From assembly GCF_017355965.1 (NCBI RefSeq), contig NZ_JAFIQW010000001.1, forward strand, positions 124,001-188,000: a stretch of 64,000 nucleotides of DNA, given 5' to 3'. Positions within the stretch are counted from its first letter, which is position 1, and the number at the start of each line of letters is the position of its first letter. This document shows, one piece after another, positions 7,359-15,143 of the stretch. The translations under genes were made by a program, and so were the position numbers. The notes below the pieces were generated by a model, which had not been told where the DNA came from, searched no databases, and saw nothing but the letters and a program-made list of their open reading frames with translations. This DNA comes from Desertivibrio insolitus. Lineage in GTDB: Bacteria > Actinomycetota > Actinomycetes > Actinomycetales > Microbacteriaceae.

Positions 7359-8727
7359 TCACCATCCAGGCGGTGCCCCGCGCCCGGAGGCCGAGCGTCA
7401 CCGCGCGGGCGCCGAGGTAGCCGAACGAGAACGCCGCCTGCAGCAGCACGAGGGCGAGCACCCCGGAGAGTCCGCTCGCCCCGACGAGCAGCAGCAGCGG
7501 CACGTAGACCGCAAGATTGAGGAGCCCGGTGAGGGCGAGGTAGCGCGCGTCGCCGGCGCCGATCAGCACGCCGTCGAGCACGAAGACGTAGCCGCCGAGC
7601 GGGATCCCCGCGGCGAGCACCGCGAGGGTCGGGGCGAGGGCGGCGTGGATTCGCGGGTCGCTCGAGAACAGCGGCCCCAGGAGCGGGGCGGCCGCGCCGA
7701 TCAGCACCCCGAGCACCACCCCGCCGCCGACGGCGAGCCGGATGAGGCGCGCGGTCACGGCGCGGACGCGCTCGACGTCGGCGGCCCCGAGGCCGTGCCC
7801 GATGAGAGCCTGTCCCGCGATCGCGAAGGCGTCGAGCACGAACGCGATCGTGAAGAACACGGTCAGCGCGATCTGCAGGGTGCCGAGCTCGGTCGTGCCG
7901 AGCGACGTGCCGACGGCGACCGTGCCGAGCAGCGCGACGCGCAGGCTCGCCGTGCGCAGCAGCAGCCAGCCGCCGGATGCCGCCGCGCCCGTGACCCCCG
8001 CGACGCCCGGCCGCAGCGTCGCGCCCGTCCTACGCGCGGCTCGCACCGCCATCACGAGGTAGACCGCGGCCATGCCCCACTGGGCCACGACGGTGCCGAG
8101 GGCCGACCCGGCGATGCCGAGCCCCAGCCCGTAGATGAAGAGCGCGTTGAGGGCGGCGTTGACGGCGAACCCGGCGACTGCGACGACGAGGGGCGTGCGG
8201 GTGTCCTGCAGCCCGCGCAGCAGGCCGGTCGCCGCGATCACGATGAGCATGCCGGGCAGCCCCCACAGCGAGACGGTGAGATAGACCGTCGCCTGCTGCG
8301 TGACGTCCTCGCTCGCCCCGAACGCGCCGACGACCGGTGCCGCGAGCGGGAACCCGGCCGCGGCGAGCGCGATCCCCAGGGCGATGGCGAGCCAGATGCC
8401 GTCGATGCCCGCGCGGATGGCGCCCTGCTCGTCGCCCGCGCCGAGCCGGCGCGCGACCGTCGGGGTGGTGGCGTAGGCCAGGAAGATCAGCAGCCCGACG
8501 ACCGTCTGCAGCACCGTGCTCGCGATGCCCAGCCCGGCCAGCGGCGCAGCGCCGAGGTGCCCGACGAGAGCGGTGTCGGTGAGCAGGAACAGCGGTTCGG
8601 CGACGAGCGCGCCCAGGGCGGGCACGGCGAGGCGCAGGATGTCGCGGTCGAGCGGGGCGAGTCGGGGGCTGATGCAGTCGAGCCTAGTTCGGGGTCGAGG
8701 ACCGGCCCGGGATGCTCTGCGCCCCAC
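7348..8727 (-). CDS. MATE/DinF-family efflux transporter
   Basis: The core is a 12-helix MATE protein beginning LAPLDRDILRLAVPALG, with two homologous halves, as in the DinF-like branch of Na+- or H+-coupled exporters. Substrate is not predictable. The start is problematic. The first usual start codon in frame is GTG at 8727, which adds an unlikely Arg-rich leader. The family-expected position is occupied by ATC (8671-8673), seven bases after a TAGGCT -10 box. The true product is therefore probably about 441 residues. It lies downstream of the TadG-like gene on the same strand. Confidence 0.88.
   Translation of the reverse strand: MGRRASRAGPRPRTRLDCISPRLAPLDRDILRLAVPALGALVAEPLFLLTDTALVGHLGAAPLAGLGIASTVLQTVVGLLIFLAYATTPTVARRLGAGDEQGAIRAGIDGIWLAIALGIALAAAGFPLAAPVVGAFGASEDVTQQATVYLTVSLWGLPGMLIVIAATGLLRGLQDTRTPLVVAVAGFAVNAALNALFIYGLGLGIAGSALGTVVAQWGMAAVYLVMAVRAARRTGATLRPGVAGVTGAAASGGWLLLRTASLRVALLGTVAVGTSLGTTELGTLQIALTVFFTIAFVLDAFAIAGQALIGHGLGAADVERVRAVTARLIRLAVGGGVVLGVLIGAAAPLLGPLFSSDPRIHAALAPTLAVLAAGIPLGGYVFVLDGVLIGAGDARYLALTGLLNLAVYVPLLLLVGASGLSGVLALVLLQAAFSFGYLGARAVTLGLRARGTAWMVTGA
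8681..8686 (-). promoter_or_regulatory. -10 box TAGGCT in front of the MATE coding region
   Basis: The box sits inside the extended reading frame that would result from the upstream GTG. It is seven bases before ATC-AGC-CCC, the position where relatives of this protein begin. Confidence 0.4.
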
Positions 8728-8756
8728 TCCCGGGTCGCGTGGATTCGGCGTCGGGA

Positions 8757-9233
8757 CTACTCGGTGCCGAACACGCTCCTCGCGGTCGCCGTCACCTCGA
8801 GCCGCAGGCCGTCGGGCACGAAGACCGTCAGCACCGGCGGCGCCCAGGCCGACGACAGCGTCACGGTCGCGCTGAGGCCGTCGGCGGTGCCGCCGCTCTC
8901 GAGGCGGACTCCGTCGAGCGCGGTGGGCGCCGAGCCGAGGTACTCCCCCGCCGCCTCGGTGACGGAGGCGTCGGTGAGGGTGGGCCGCGGTCCATGGGCC
9001 GTGACGGCGACCTCGCCGAGCGTGAACGCCTCGGCCGCGGCGAGCGCGGCGCCGTCGGCGAGGGTGAACAGCCGCTTGCGCTCGAGGTACAGCGACGTCG
9101 CCGCCGTGACGAGCAGCACGAGTGCGAGGCACAGGAAGGCGTAGAACGACGTCAGGATGAGGGTCGACCCCTCGTCGTCCGCGCCCTTGGGAGACCAGCC
9201 CAGACTCCGTCGCGTCCCTTCATCACCCATCAC
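8757..9233 (-). CDS. TadG-like Flp pilus assembly protein
   Basis: This 158-residue protein has a charged leader ending GADDEG, a single hydrophobic helix (LILTSFYAFLCLALVLLVTAAT) and a secreted C-terminal domain containing LADGAALAAAEAF. That layout is typical of TadG/RcpC-like minor proteins of actinobacterial Tad loci (the helicase/secretion-neighbourhood TadE-like family). It lacks the glutamate five residues after the presumed cleavage glycine. The start is GTG at 9233 or ATG at 9230; GGGAGGA lies 7-10 bases upstream. It is last of four tightly packed genes that would build the pilus tip or base. Confidence 0.8.
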   Translation of the reverse strand: MMGDEGTRRSLGWSPKGADDEGSTLILTSFYAFLCLALVLLVTAATSLYLERKRLFTLADGAALAAAEAFTLGEVAVTAHGPRPTLTDASVTEAAGEYLGSAPTALDGVRLESGGTADGLSATVTLSSAWAPPVLTVFVPDGLRLEVTATARSVFGTE

Positions 9234-9283
9234 GCGGCATTCCTCCCGTCGGATCCCGCCGCAGCTTCAGCCACTGTCCACCC

Positions 9284-9733
9284 TCACTCGCCGCTCCAGA
9301 ACCGCGAGACCTGCTGCGTGGCCTGCGCCTCCAGCGGGACCCCGAGCGGCGTCTCGACGTCGAGCACCGGAGGCACCAGCGGAAGGGGCACCGTCGTCGA
9401 CACGGTGACCGTCACGGTGGCGGCGCGGCGGAGGCATCCGTCGCCCCGCGCCTCGCACGCGATGCCCAGCCGAGCCGCCGACGCGTCGAGTCCGTGATCG
9501 TCGAGGGCGAAGGCGAGGGCGCGCTGCGCGGCGACCGAGCCCTCCGCCGGTGACGACGACTGCACGTAGACGCGCACCGCCTGTCGGGCCGCGCCCTCGA
9601 CCGCGAGCGCGCCCGCCTGCACCTGCGCGAGCACCAGCACCAGGTAGACCACGGGGACGAGCAGGAGCACGCCGACCGAGACGAACTCGAGGGACGCGGT
9701 GCCGGAGTCATCCGACCACCTCCACCGCCGCAT
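9284..9733 (-). CDS. TadE-family pilus minor pilin
   Basis: The 149-residue product starts with a short basic leader and DDSGTASLEFVSVGVLLLVPVVYL. Glycine followed by four residues and Glu-Phe is a class III (Flp/TadE) prepilin cleavage site, and the helix afterwards is the pilin-like anchor. The rest is a secreted beta-rich domain with a likely disulfide (IACEARGDGCLR). TadE pseudopilins are processed by a TadV-type peptidase, which is not in this window. It overlaps the upstream tadE gene by 26 bases, so translation is probably coupled. Confidence 0.85.
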   Translation of the reverse strand: MRRWRWSDDSGTASLEFVSVGVLLLVPVVYLVLVLAQVQAGALAVEGAARQAVRVYVQSSSPAEGSVAAQRALAFALDDHGLDASAARLGIACEARGDGCLRRAATVTVTVSTTVPLPLVPPVLDVETPLGVPLEAQATQQVSRFWSGE

Positions 9734-10097
9734 GCCCGCTCACCTCCAAGGCGTCGTCGACGCCGAGCAGCCCGAGCAGCGGCAGCGGCGCCCGCACCGT
9801 CACGACCGTCGCGGGGTGTCCGAGGTGATCGGTGTAATCGGCGGACACGTCCGTCGCATAGCCGGGCCCGAGCGCGGTGGCGAGCAGGTCGCGCGTGCGC
9901 TCGGCTCCGTCCTCGAGCGAGGCACCGGCGAGCGCGGCGTAGCGGGCTCCCTCCGCCGCGGCATCGACGGCGGTGTTGCGAATGTGGAGGGCGAGGCCGA
10001 GTTGCATGACCGAGAGCGCGACGACCGTGAGCAGCGCGGCGACCAGCACGAACTCGGGCACCGCCGCCCCGCGCTCGCCGCATAGCGCCCGCAGCAC
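9708..10097 (-). CDS. TadE-family pilus minor pilin (second copy)
   Basis: The product is about 129 residues from a GTG at 10097, two bases after the stop of the pilin-like gene. CGERGAAVPEFVLVAALL shows the prepilin site (Gly, then Glu at +5) and anchor helix. HIRNTAVDAAAEGARYAALAG is the conserved TadE helix extension. The C-terminal part is a small secreted domain. It differs enough from its neighbour to be a distinct minor pilin. Reading frames extend upstream, but the GTG fits the adjoining stop best. Confidence 0.8.
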   Translation of the reverse strand: MLRALCGERGAAVPEFVLVAALLTVVALSVMQLGLALHIRNTAVDAAAEGARYAALAGASLEDGAERTRDLLATALGPGYATDVSADYTDHLGHPATVVTVRAPLPLLGLLGVDDALEVSGHAAVEVVG

Positions 10098-10099
10098 GG

Positions 10100-10285
10100 C
10101 TAGAAACCGGTGACGCGATCGATCGCCTGCTGGAACACGCCGCTCAGCGCCGGACCGGCGAGAGCCCAGATCACGACGACGAGCCCGGCCGTCATCAGGG
10201 TGATCAGCACCCAGCCCGGCACGTCGCCGCGGTCGTCGCCCAGCAGGAGGCGTGCCCTGGCCGCCCATCCGCGCAGTGTGGTCAT
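10100..10285 (-). CDS. Short Flp/DUF4244-like pilin candidate
   Basis: This 61-residue protein has a basic N-terminus, a DDRGDVPGW junction, one hydrophobic helix (VLITLMTAGLVVVIWALAG) and a short tail ending VTGF, which is the size and layout of the Flp or DUF4244 major pilin in actinobacterial Tad loci. The usual Glu-Tyr after the cleavage glycine is replaced by Gly-Trp. The ATG at 10285 has GGAAGGGAG five bases upstream. It heads the minor-pilin operon. Alternatively it is a small membrane protein of the locus that is not assembled. Confidence 0.65.
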   Translation of the reverse strand: MTTLRGWAARARLLLGDDRGDVPGWVLITLMTAGLVVVIWALAGPALSGVFQQAIDRVTGF

Positions 10286-10461
10286 GTCGACTCCCTTCCG
10301 CGGGTCATCCTGCGCCGGGCGCGGGAGAAGCATCGGAGGTTGTCCACAGGCTCACGAACGGGCGGCGATCTCGGCAACCGATCCGGTTACGGAGCTGAGG
10401 TGTTCTTCACGGCGTTCGCCGGTGGCCACTTCTAGCGCTGCCGCTCCCACGCCTGCCCGAG

Positions 10462-10467
10462 TAAGCT
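10462..10467 (+). promoter_or_regulatory. -10 box TAAGCT, leaderless promoter of the flavin monooxygenase
   Basis: Six bases separate the hexamer from the ATG at 10474 and no ribosome binding site is visible. The segment 10286-10473 is the divergent spacer with the pilus operon. Confidence 0.5.
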
Positions 10468-10473
10468 CCGCCC

Positions 10474-12255
10474 ATGGCGAAGAAGCCGCGACTTCCCCTG
10501 GCGAAGGATGCTGAGCTCTTCGCGCCTCCCGCGCTCGTCACCCGCTACTCGGAACTCGGTACACCCGGTGAGCGCCGCCCGTGGTGGTCACCGGTCGGAT
10601 GGCTGCTGGTCGCGGTATCGACGATCGTCCTGTACGCCGTCTTCCTCGTCCTGTCTCCGGTGATCCTCGCCCACATCGCGCTCCGGCGGCTCTGGGCCCG
10701 ACGCCTTCGCTATCGCCGCGACCCCGAGCGCCTCCGCATCGCCATCGTCGGAGCGGGCTGGAGCGGGCTCCAATGCCTGCAGCGGCTCAAGCGGATCGGG
10801 GTGACGGATGTCGACGTGTTCGAGCGCTACGGCGAGATCGGCGGCACCTGGTCGCCGAGTCTGCGCTACCACGGTTTGCAGATTCACGGCAGCATGACCG
10901 TCACGTCGTTCGACGGCTTCCCGTACAGCGACGACCCCGATGTCCAGGGCGGCAAGGTGATGGCCGAGGAAGTGGAGCGCTACATCGCGCGCTTCGCCAA
11001 GGCGCACGACCTGCTCGGTCACTGCCGGCTGAACTCGAACGTCGACACCGTGGACTACCGCTCGGCCGACCGCACGGGCGTTCTGGGGATCACCGACACT
11101 CGCACGGGCGAGCGACGCACCACGGGGCCCTACGACCTGGTGCTCTGGGCCTCGATGTCCGCGTTCGGCGAAGTGCCCCATCTGCCGGGAGCCGACGTGT
11201 TCCGCGGCATCGAGTTGCACACGACGCAGTTGTCGGGCGAAGCCTTCGACGACCTCGTCTCGAGCGGACGGCGTGTGATCGTGGTCGGAGGCGGAAAGGC
11301 CGCATGCGACGTCGTGTTGGGACTGCGCCGCGCCGGCTACGAGAACTTCGCCTGGGTCATGCGCAAGCCCTACCTGTTCTACAAGTTCGAGTCGCTGTTG
11401 CATGCCGCGTCACCGACGGACAGGCTGCGGGGCCTCACCTACCTCGCGACCGTGCTCTGGCTGGGGCTGTCGAAGCGGCTCGGCGCGGTGCTGCATTGGT
11501 CCTCGGGCTACCTGCACACATTCGGCGACCCACATCTCGATCTCACCCACTTCCACGGCGGGGTGCTGTGCGCTACGCAGCGCAGGGCGCTCGAGAACAT
11601 TCCCTACGAGGTCGGCGACCCCGTCGCCTTCGATGCTCATGGGCTGCTGCTCGCCGACGGACGACGTGTCGACGGGGATGCCGTCATCTGGGCCACGGGC
11701 AACCGCAGCGGGATTGACACGCTCGCGCTCACCAAGGACGGGGCACCGTTCACCCTCGACCCAAGGGCGAAGCTCTACAACCACTTTATCGTGCCCGGTC
11801 TGCCGGTGCTGGCGTCGTCGACGGCGCTGTGGACCACCTTCGGCCCCATGCGCGCCACCAACGCCGCCGACCTCGCCGTCTACCATCTCTGCGTGCGCGG
11901 GGAGCGCAGCGAGCGCGAGATGCAGCGGGCGGCCGACCGGCAACTGAGTAGCAACAGCATCGTGCACTCGTTCATCTGGGCACGCGGGGCGTGCTGGCTG
12001 CAGCAGTGGGTGTACTTCCACATCGATCTCATGCTGCAGGGCATCACGCCGATCGACGCGTTCCTCAAGCACGCCGTCGAAGTCTTCGTGCTCGCGAGGG
12101 AGACGCCGCTCGCCTTCAATCTGCTGCCGCCCACCCGCTTCCTCGCCGGCGACGCAAGAAGAACGACGACCGGCGCGGGCGCGGGCAGGAGGACCTCAGC
12201 CCCACGACGGCGGGTAGAACGCGGAAAGGGGCGGTCACCCGCCCCTCCCCCCTGA
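10474..12255 (+). CDS. Membrane-tethered flavin-containing monooxygenase
   Basis: The 593-residue product has an N-terminal hydrophobic segment (about 40-65) before the FAD Rossmann motif GAGWSG (93-98). Near residue 243 is FRGIELHTTQ, matching the FMO/BVMO fingerprint FxGxxxHxxx except that the last aromatic is absent. The NAD(P)H motif GGGKAACD (272-279) and a conserved ATGNRSG follow. It should oxygenate a nucleophilic or carbonyl substrate using NADPH and O2. Substrate is unknown. Codon choice is less GC-biased than in neighbours, and the Arg/Pro-rich last 30 residues overlap a terminator hairpin, suggesting acquisition or a shifted C-terminus. Confidence 0.85.
   Translation: MAKKPRLPLAKDAELFAPPALVTRYSELGTPGERRPWWSPVGWLLVAVSTIVLYAVFLVLSPVILAHIALRRLWARRLRYRRDPERLRIAIVGAGWSGLQCLQRLKRIGVTDVDVFERYGEIGGTWSPSLRYHGLQIHGSMTVTSFDGFPYSDDPDVQGGKVMAEEVERYIARFAKAHDLLGHCRLNSNVDTVDYRSADRTGVLGITDTRTGERRTTGPYDLVLWASMSAFGEVPHLPGADVFRGIELHTTQLSGEAFDDLVSSGRRVIVVGGGKAACDVVLGLRRAGYENFAWVMRKPYLFYKFESLLHAASPTDRLRGLTYLATVLWLGLSKRLGAVLHWSSGYLHTFGDPHLDLTHFHGGVLCATQRRALENIPYEVGDPVAFDAHGLLLADGRRVDGDAVIWATGNRSGIDTLALTKDGAPFTLDPRAKLYNHFIVPGLPVLASSTALWTTFGPMRATNAADLAVYHLCVRGERSEREMQRAADRQLSSNSIVHSFIWARGACWLQQWVYFHIDLMLQGITPIDAFLKHAVEVFVLARETPLAFNLLPPTRFLAGDARRTTTGAGAGRRTSAPRRRVERGKGRSPAPPP
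12228..12245. terminator. Hairpin between convergent monooxygenase and BCCT genes
   Basis: GGGGCGG and CCGCCCC (7 bp, 4-base loop) lie inside the last codons of the monooxygenase gene and 23 bp beyond the BCCT stop. It probably terminates both transcripts. Confidence 0.55.
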
Positions 12256-12268
12256 TCACCGCAGGCAG

Positions 12269-14023
12269 TTACTTCTCGGTGAGCCCTGTGCCGGCGGCAT
12301 CCGGGGTACGCCTCCTGCCGAGCCGTGGTCGCCGCACGCGCGGTCGCGGCTCGAGCGGTGCGTCCCGTTCGACCTCGAGTCCGTAGAACTCGCCGATGTG
12401 GTCGCGGAACTGGGCGCGCTGCGCCCTCTCGTAGGCGCGGCGCTCGCGGCGGAACGCGATCGCGGTCGCCACGCAGATGAGCACCATGACGACGCTGAAC
12501 GGGAGCGCCGACAGGATCGCCGCCGTCTGCAGCGTCGCGAGCCCGCCGACGAGCAGCAGCGCGATGGCGAGCAGCGCGCAGAGCCCCGCGAAGAAGACGC
12601 GGAGCAGGCGCCGCGGGTCGGTGTCGCCGCCGCTCGCGATCATCGCCATGACGAGCGCACCGGAGTCGGAGCTCGTCACGAAGAAGACGGCGATCAGCAG
12701 GATCGCGCCGAACACGAGCACCGCGCCGGCGGGCAGCCCGGCCAGCAGGTCGAACAGCGACGCCTCGGTGTCGACGGAGCCGTCGGCGCCGACCAGCCCG
12801 CCCTCGCCGTACAGCTCGCGGTACAGCGCGGTGCCGCCGACGATCGAGAACCACAGCATCGTCAGCAGGGTCGGCACGAGCAGCACGCCCATCACGAACT
12901 CACGCACCGTGCGGCCCTTCGAGACGCGCGCGATGAAGACGCCGACGAACGGCGCCCACGACATCCACCAGCCCCAGTAGTACGTGGTCCAGGCGGCCTG
13001 GAACGCCTCACCCTCGGCTCCGGCGTAGGCGCTGACGTTGAAGCTCAGGCCGATGAAGCTGCTGAGGTAGTTGCCGATGGACTGCACGAAGTCGCGCAGC
13101 AGGAACTGCGTCGGCCCCACGACGAGGAGGAACACCAGCAGCGCGGCGGCGAGCAGCAGATTGAAGTTGGACAGCCACTTCATGCCCCGGTCGAGGCCCG
13201 AGACCAGCGACGCGATCGTGAGCGCCGTGACGATCAGGATGACGACGATCTGCACGGCGAGCGAGGACTCCACGATCCCCGCGTGCTCGAGTCCCGCCGC
13301 GATCTGCAGCACCCCGAGCCCGAGCGACGTGGCGACGCCGAACACCGTGCCGACGAGCGCGACGACGTCGATCGCGTTGCCCCAGCCCCCGCGCACGCGG
13401 CGGCCGAGCAGCGGCTCGAGCGCCCAGCGGATGCTGACCGGACGACCGCGGCGGTGCACGGCGTACGCGAGCGCGAGCCCGACGACCACGTAGATCGCCC
13501 AGGCGTGCACGCCCCAGTGCAGGAAGGTCTGCGACATCGCGGACTGCGCGAGCTGCGCCTCCGTGCCCGTGACGCCGGGCCGCGGGTTGGCGAAGTGGTT
13601 GAGCGGCTCGGCCGCTCCCCAGAAGACGAGCCCGATGCCCATGCCCGCGGCGAAGAGTAGCGAGAACCACGAGACGAGTGAGAACTCGGGGTCGTCGTCG
13701 TCCTTGCCCAGCCGGATGTCGCCGAAGCGGCTGAAGCCCATGAACAGCACGAACGCGACGAACAGCGCCGCGATGAGCACGTAGTACCAGCTGAACGTGC
13801 TGATGACGCTCGACTGGATCGCGGCGACCGCCGCCGCCGTGGCATCCGGCGCCACCATCGCCACGAGCACGACGGCGAGGATCACCGCGGCGGCGGGCCA
13901 GAACACCCAGCGAGCGAGCCCGAGGCGGGCGGACCCGGTCGAGGGAGCGGCGGCGGATGACGCGGTGCCGGCGGTCGGCGCCGCGTCGGCGGCGTCGTGG
14001 TCGTGCTGTGTCAGGTCGCTCAT
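12269..14023 (-). CDS. BCCT-family betaine/choline/carnitine transporter
   Basis: This 584-residue protein has twelve membrane helices. The BCCT signature GWWMSWAPFVGVFIARVSKGRT is present, preceded by the WGAAEP and tryptophan-rich segments that line the substrate pocket. The family imports trimethylammonium osmolytes with Na+ or H+. The charged, hydrophilic N- and C-terminal tails are the usual osmosensing parts. The ATG at 14023 has GGAG about five bases upstream. The gene is convergent with the monooxygenase and divergent from the membrane protein at 14156. Choline and betaine substrates cannot be told apart by eye. Confidence 0.95.
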   Translation of the reverse strand: MSDLTQHDHDAADAAPTAGTASSAAAPSTGSARLGLARWVFWPAAAVILAVVLVAMVAPDATAAAVAAIQSSVISTFSWYYVLIAALFVAFVLFMGFSRFGDIRLGKDDDDPEFSLVSWFSLLFAAGMGIGLVFWGAAEPLNHFANPRPGVTGTEAQLAQSAMSQTFLHWGVHAWAIYVVVGLALAYAVHRRGRPVSIRWALEPLLGRRVRGGWGNAIDVVALVGTVFGVATSLGLGVLQIAAGLEHAGIVESSLAVQIVVILIVTALTIASLVSGLDRGMKWLSNFNLLLAAALLVFLLVVGPTQFLLRDFVQSIGNYLSSFIGLSFNVSAYAGAEGEAFQAAWTTYYWGWWMSWAPFVGVFIARVSKGRTVREFVMGVLLVPTLLTMLWFSIVGGTALYRELYGEGGLVGADGSVDTEASLFDLLAGLPAGAVLVFGAILLIAVFFVTSSDSGALVMAMIASGGDTDPRRLLRVFFAGLCALLAIALLLVGGLATLQTAAILSALPFSVVMVLICVATAIAFRRERRAYERAQRAQFRDHIGEFYGLEVERDAPLEPRPRVRRPRLGRRRTPDAAGTGLTEK

Positions 14024-14143
14024 GCATCTCCAAGGTTCGGCGCAAAAAACGCCCTCCACCGTACTCGAGTCCAGAAATCGTCGCGATTCGGCGCTCCTGG
14101 GCTTGACACCCGCGGCGGCGTTCCGGTCGGCGTCCGCGCGCTC

Positions 14144-14149
14144 TAGATT
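14144..14149 (+). promoter_or_regulatory. -10 box TAGATT, leaderless promoter of the membrane protein
   Basis: Six bases (CAGAGG) separate it from the ATG. A TTGACA further upstream is too distant to be its -35. Confidence 0.45.
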
Positions 14150-14155
14150 CAGAGG

Positions 14156-14965
14156 ATGAGCGCGATCGTCGAGCGCCGCCCCTCCCTCGGCAGGCTGCGC
14201 GCGGCGCGCGTCGTCGCCGGGCTCCTGTGCCTCGTCGCGGCCGTGCCCTACTTCGGCCTCATCGATCTCGCGACGCTGGTCGGCTGGGTCAATCCCGCCT
14301 TCGTCTGGCCGGTACCGCTCGAGGTGAGTTGGGGTGTGCTCTTCACGTTCTTCCTCGCCGCGGGCTACGGCTGGGTCGCCGTCGTGCCGACCCGGCCGAC
14401 ACCCGGCGTCGCCGCGCTCGCGATCGGCGGCGGATGCCTCGTGCTCGGCGCGGCGCTCGGTGCGGACGGACGTCCCCTCCCCGTCGCGGTCGCCGTGCTC
14501 GCCACGACCGTGCTGCTCGCGGTGCTGACCGACGCCCGCACCGGGGTCGGCGCGTGGCGGGTGCACTGGCCCTATCTCGTGCTCGTGGCGCCCGGCGTCG
14601 CGCTGTGGCTGCCGTACGTGCTCTCCGCCCTCGCCGCGTCGCGGCTCCGCTTCGGGAGCGACATCACCAATGGCGTCGACCACTGGCCGGTGCAGGCCTC
14701 CGCCGGGCTGGCGGTGCTCGCCGGCAGCATCGCGCTCGCCGTGTGGCATCCGGGCCGCCCGCTCCTCCGCGTCGCCGTCGTCATGTCGGCCGGACTGATC
14801 GGCGTCGCCGCCCTCGCCTACCCCGACCGCGACGGCGCCACGGAGGGGCAGCTCTGGGCGATCGCCGTCGTGCTCTGGGCGCTCGTGCTCGCGCTGCTCC
14901 CCGTGACGGCGCCGGGTGGAGGGCGCCGCTCCGGGTCGGACCGCACCGGGTCGGACGGGGAGTAG
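14156..14965 (+). CDS. Conserved-type integral membrane protein, function unknown
   Basis: The product is 269 residues with about seven hydrophobic helices, starting near residue 18 (ARVVAGLLCLVAAVPYFGL). It has short loops and a soluble Gly/Ser/Arg-rich tail. I do not recognise the family. The loop DHWPVQASAGLAVL between helices suggests no known catalytic motif. The start ATG is supported by the leaderless -10 spacing. It is convergent with the helicase gene, and the repeats between them begin five bases after its stop. Confidence 0.7.
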   Translation: MSAIVERRPSLGRLRAARVVAGLLCLVAAVPYFGLIDLATLVGWVNPAFVWPVPLEVSWGVLFTFFLAAGYGWVAVVPTRPTPGVAALAIGGGCLVLGAALGADGRPLPVAVAVLATTVLLAVLTDARTGVGAWRVHWPYLVLVAPGVALWLPYVLSALAASRLRFGSDITNGVDHWPVQASAGLAVLAGSIALAVWHPGRPLLRVAVVMSAGLIGVAALAYPDRDGATEGQLWAIAVVLWALVLALLPVTAPGGGRRSGSDRTGSDGE

Positions 14966-14970
14966 CCCTC

Positions 14971-15143
14971 TACGAGCGGTGCCGCGGCTTCCGGGCGGAC
15001 GGCTCCCGGCTGGACCCGGAGCCGCCCGTCACGAGCGTGCCGCGACTTCCGGGCGGACCCGAAGCAGCCCGGTACGAGCGGTGCCGCGGCTTCCGCGCGA
15101 ACCCGGGCAGCCGATTACGAGCGGTGCCGCGGCTTGCGGGCAG
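14971..15143. repeat. Four imperfect tandem copies of the helicase C-terminal coding end
   Basis: The block TACGAGCGGTGCCGCGGCTT, or a close variant, begins at 14971, 15029, 15073 and 15116 (spacings 58, 44 and 43 bases). The copy at 15116 is the real end of the helicase gene, encoding RKPRHRS and the stop. The other three lie downstream of the stop. Spacings are not multiples of three, so readthrough would not give protein repeats. Each copy is GC-rich and could form local secondary structure in the helicase 3' end. Confidence 0.8.

Noticed and set aside
10286-10473. Insertion-sequence ends flanking the genes between the Tad halves
   Set aside because: I looked for terminal inverted repeats and target duplications at 10286-10473 and 19307-19499 and saw none by eye, and there is no transposase.
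14102-14107. TTGACA as -35 box for the gene at 14156
   Set aside because: It lies about 36 bases from the TAGATT box, much further than the 16-18 needed.
12256-14155. A glycine-betaine operon around the BCCT gene
   Set aside because: No choline oxidase, betaine aldehyde dehydrogenase or regulator adjoins; the neighbours are unrelated.
14971-15143. CRISPR-like array
   Set aside because: There are four imperfect copies with unequal spacing, one of which is the coding end of the helicase. There are no unique spacers and no cas genes.
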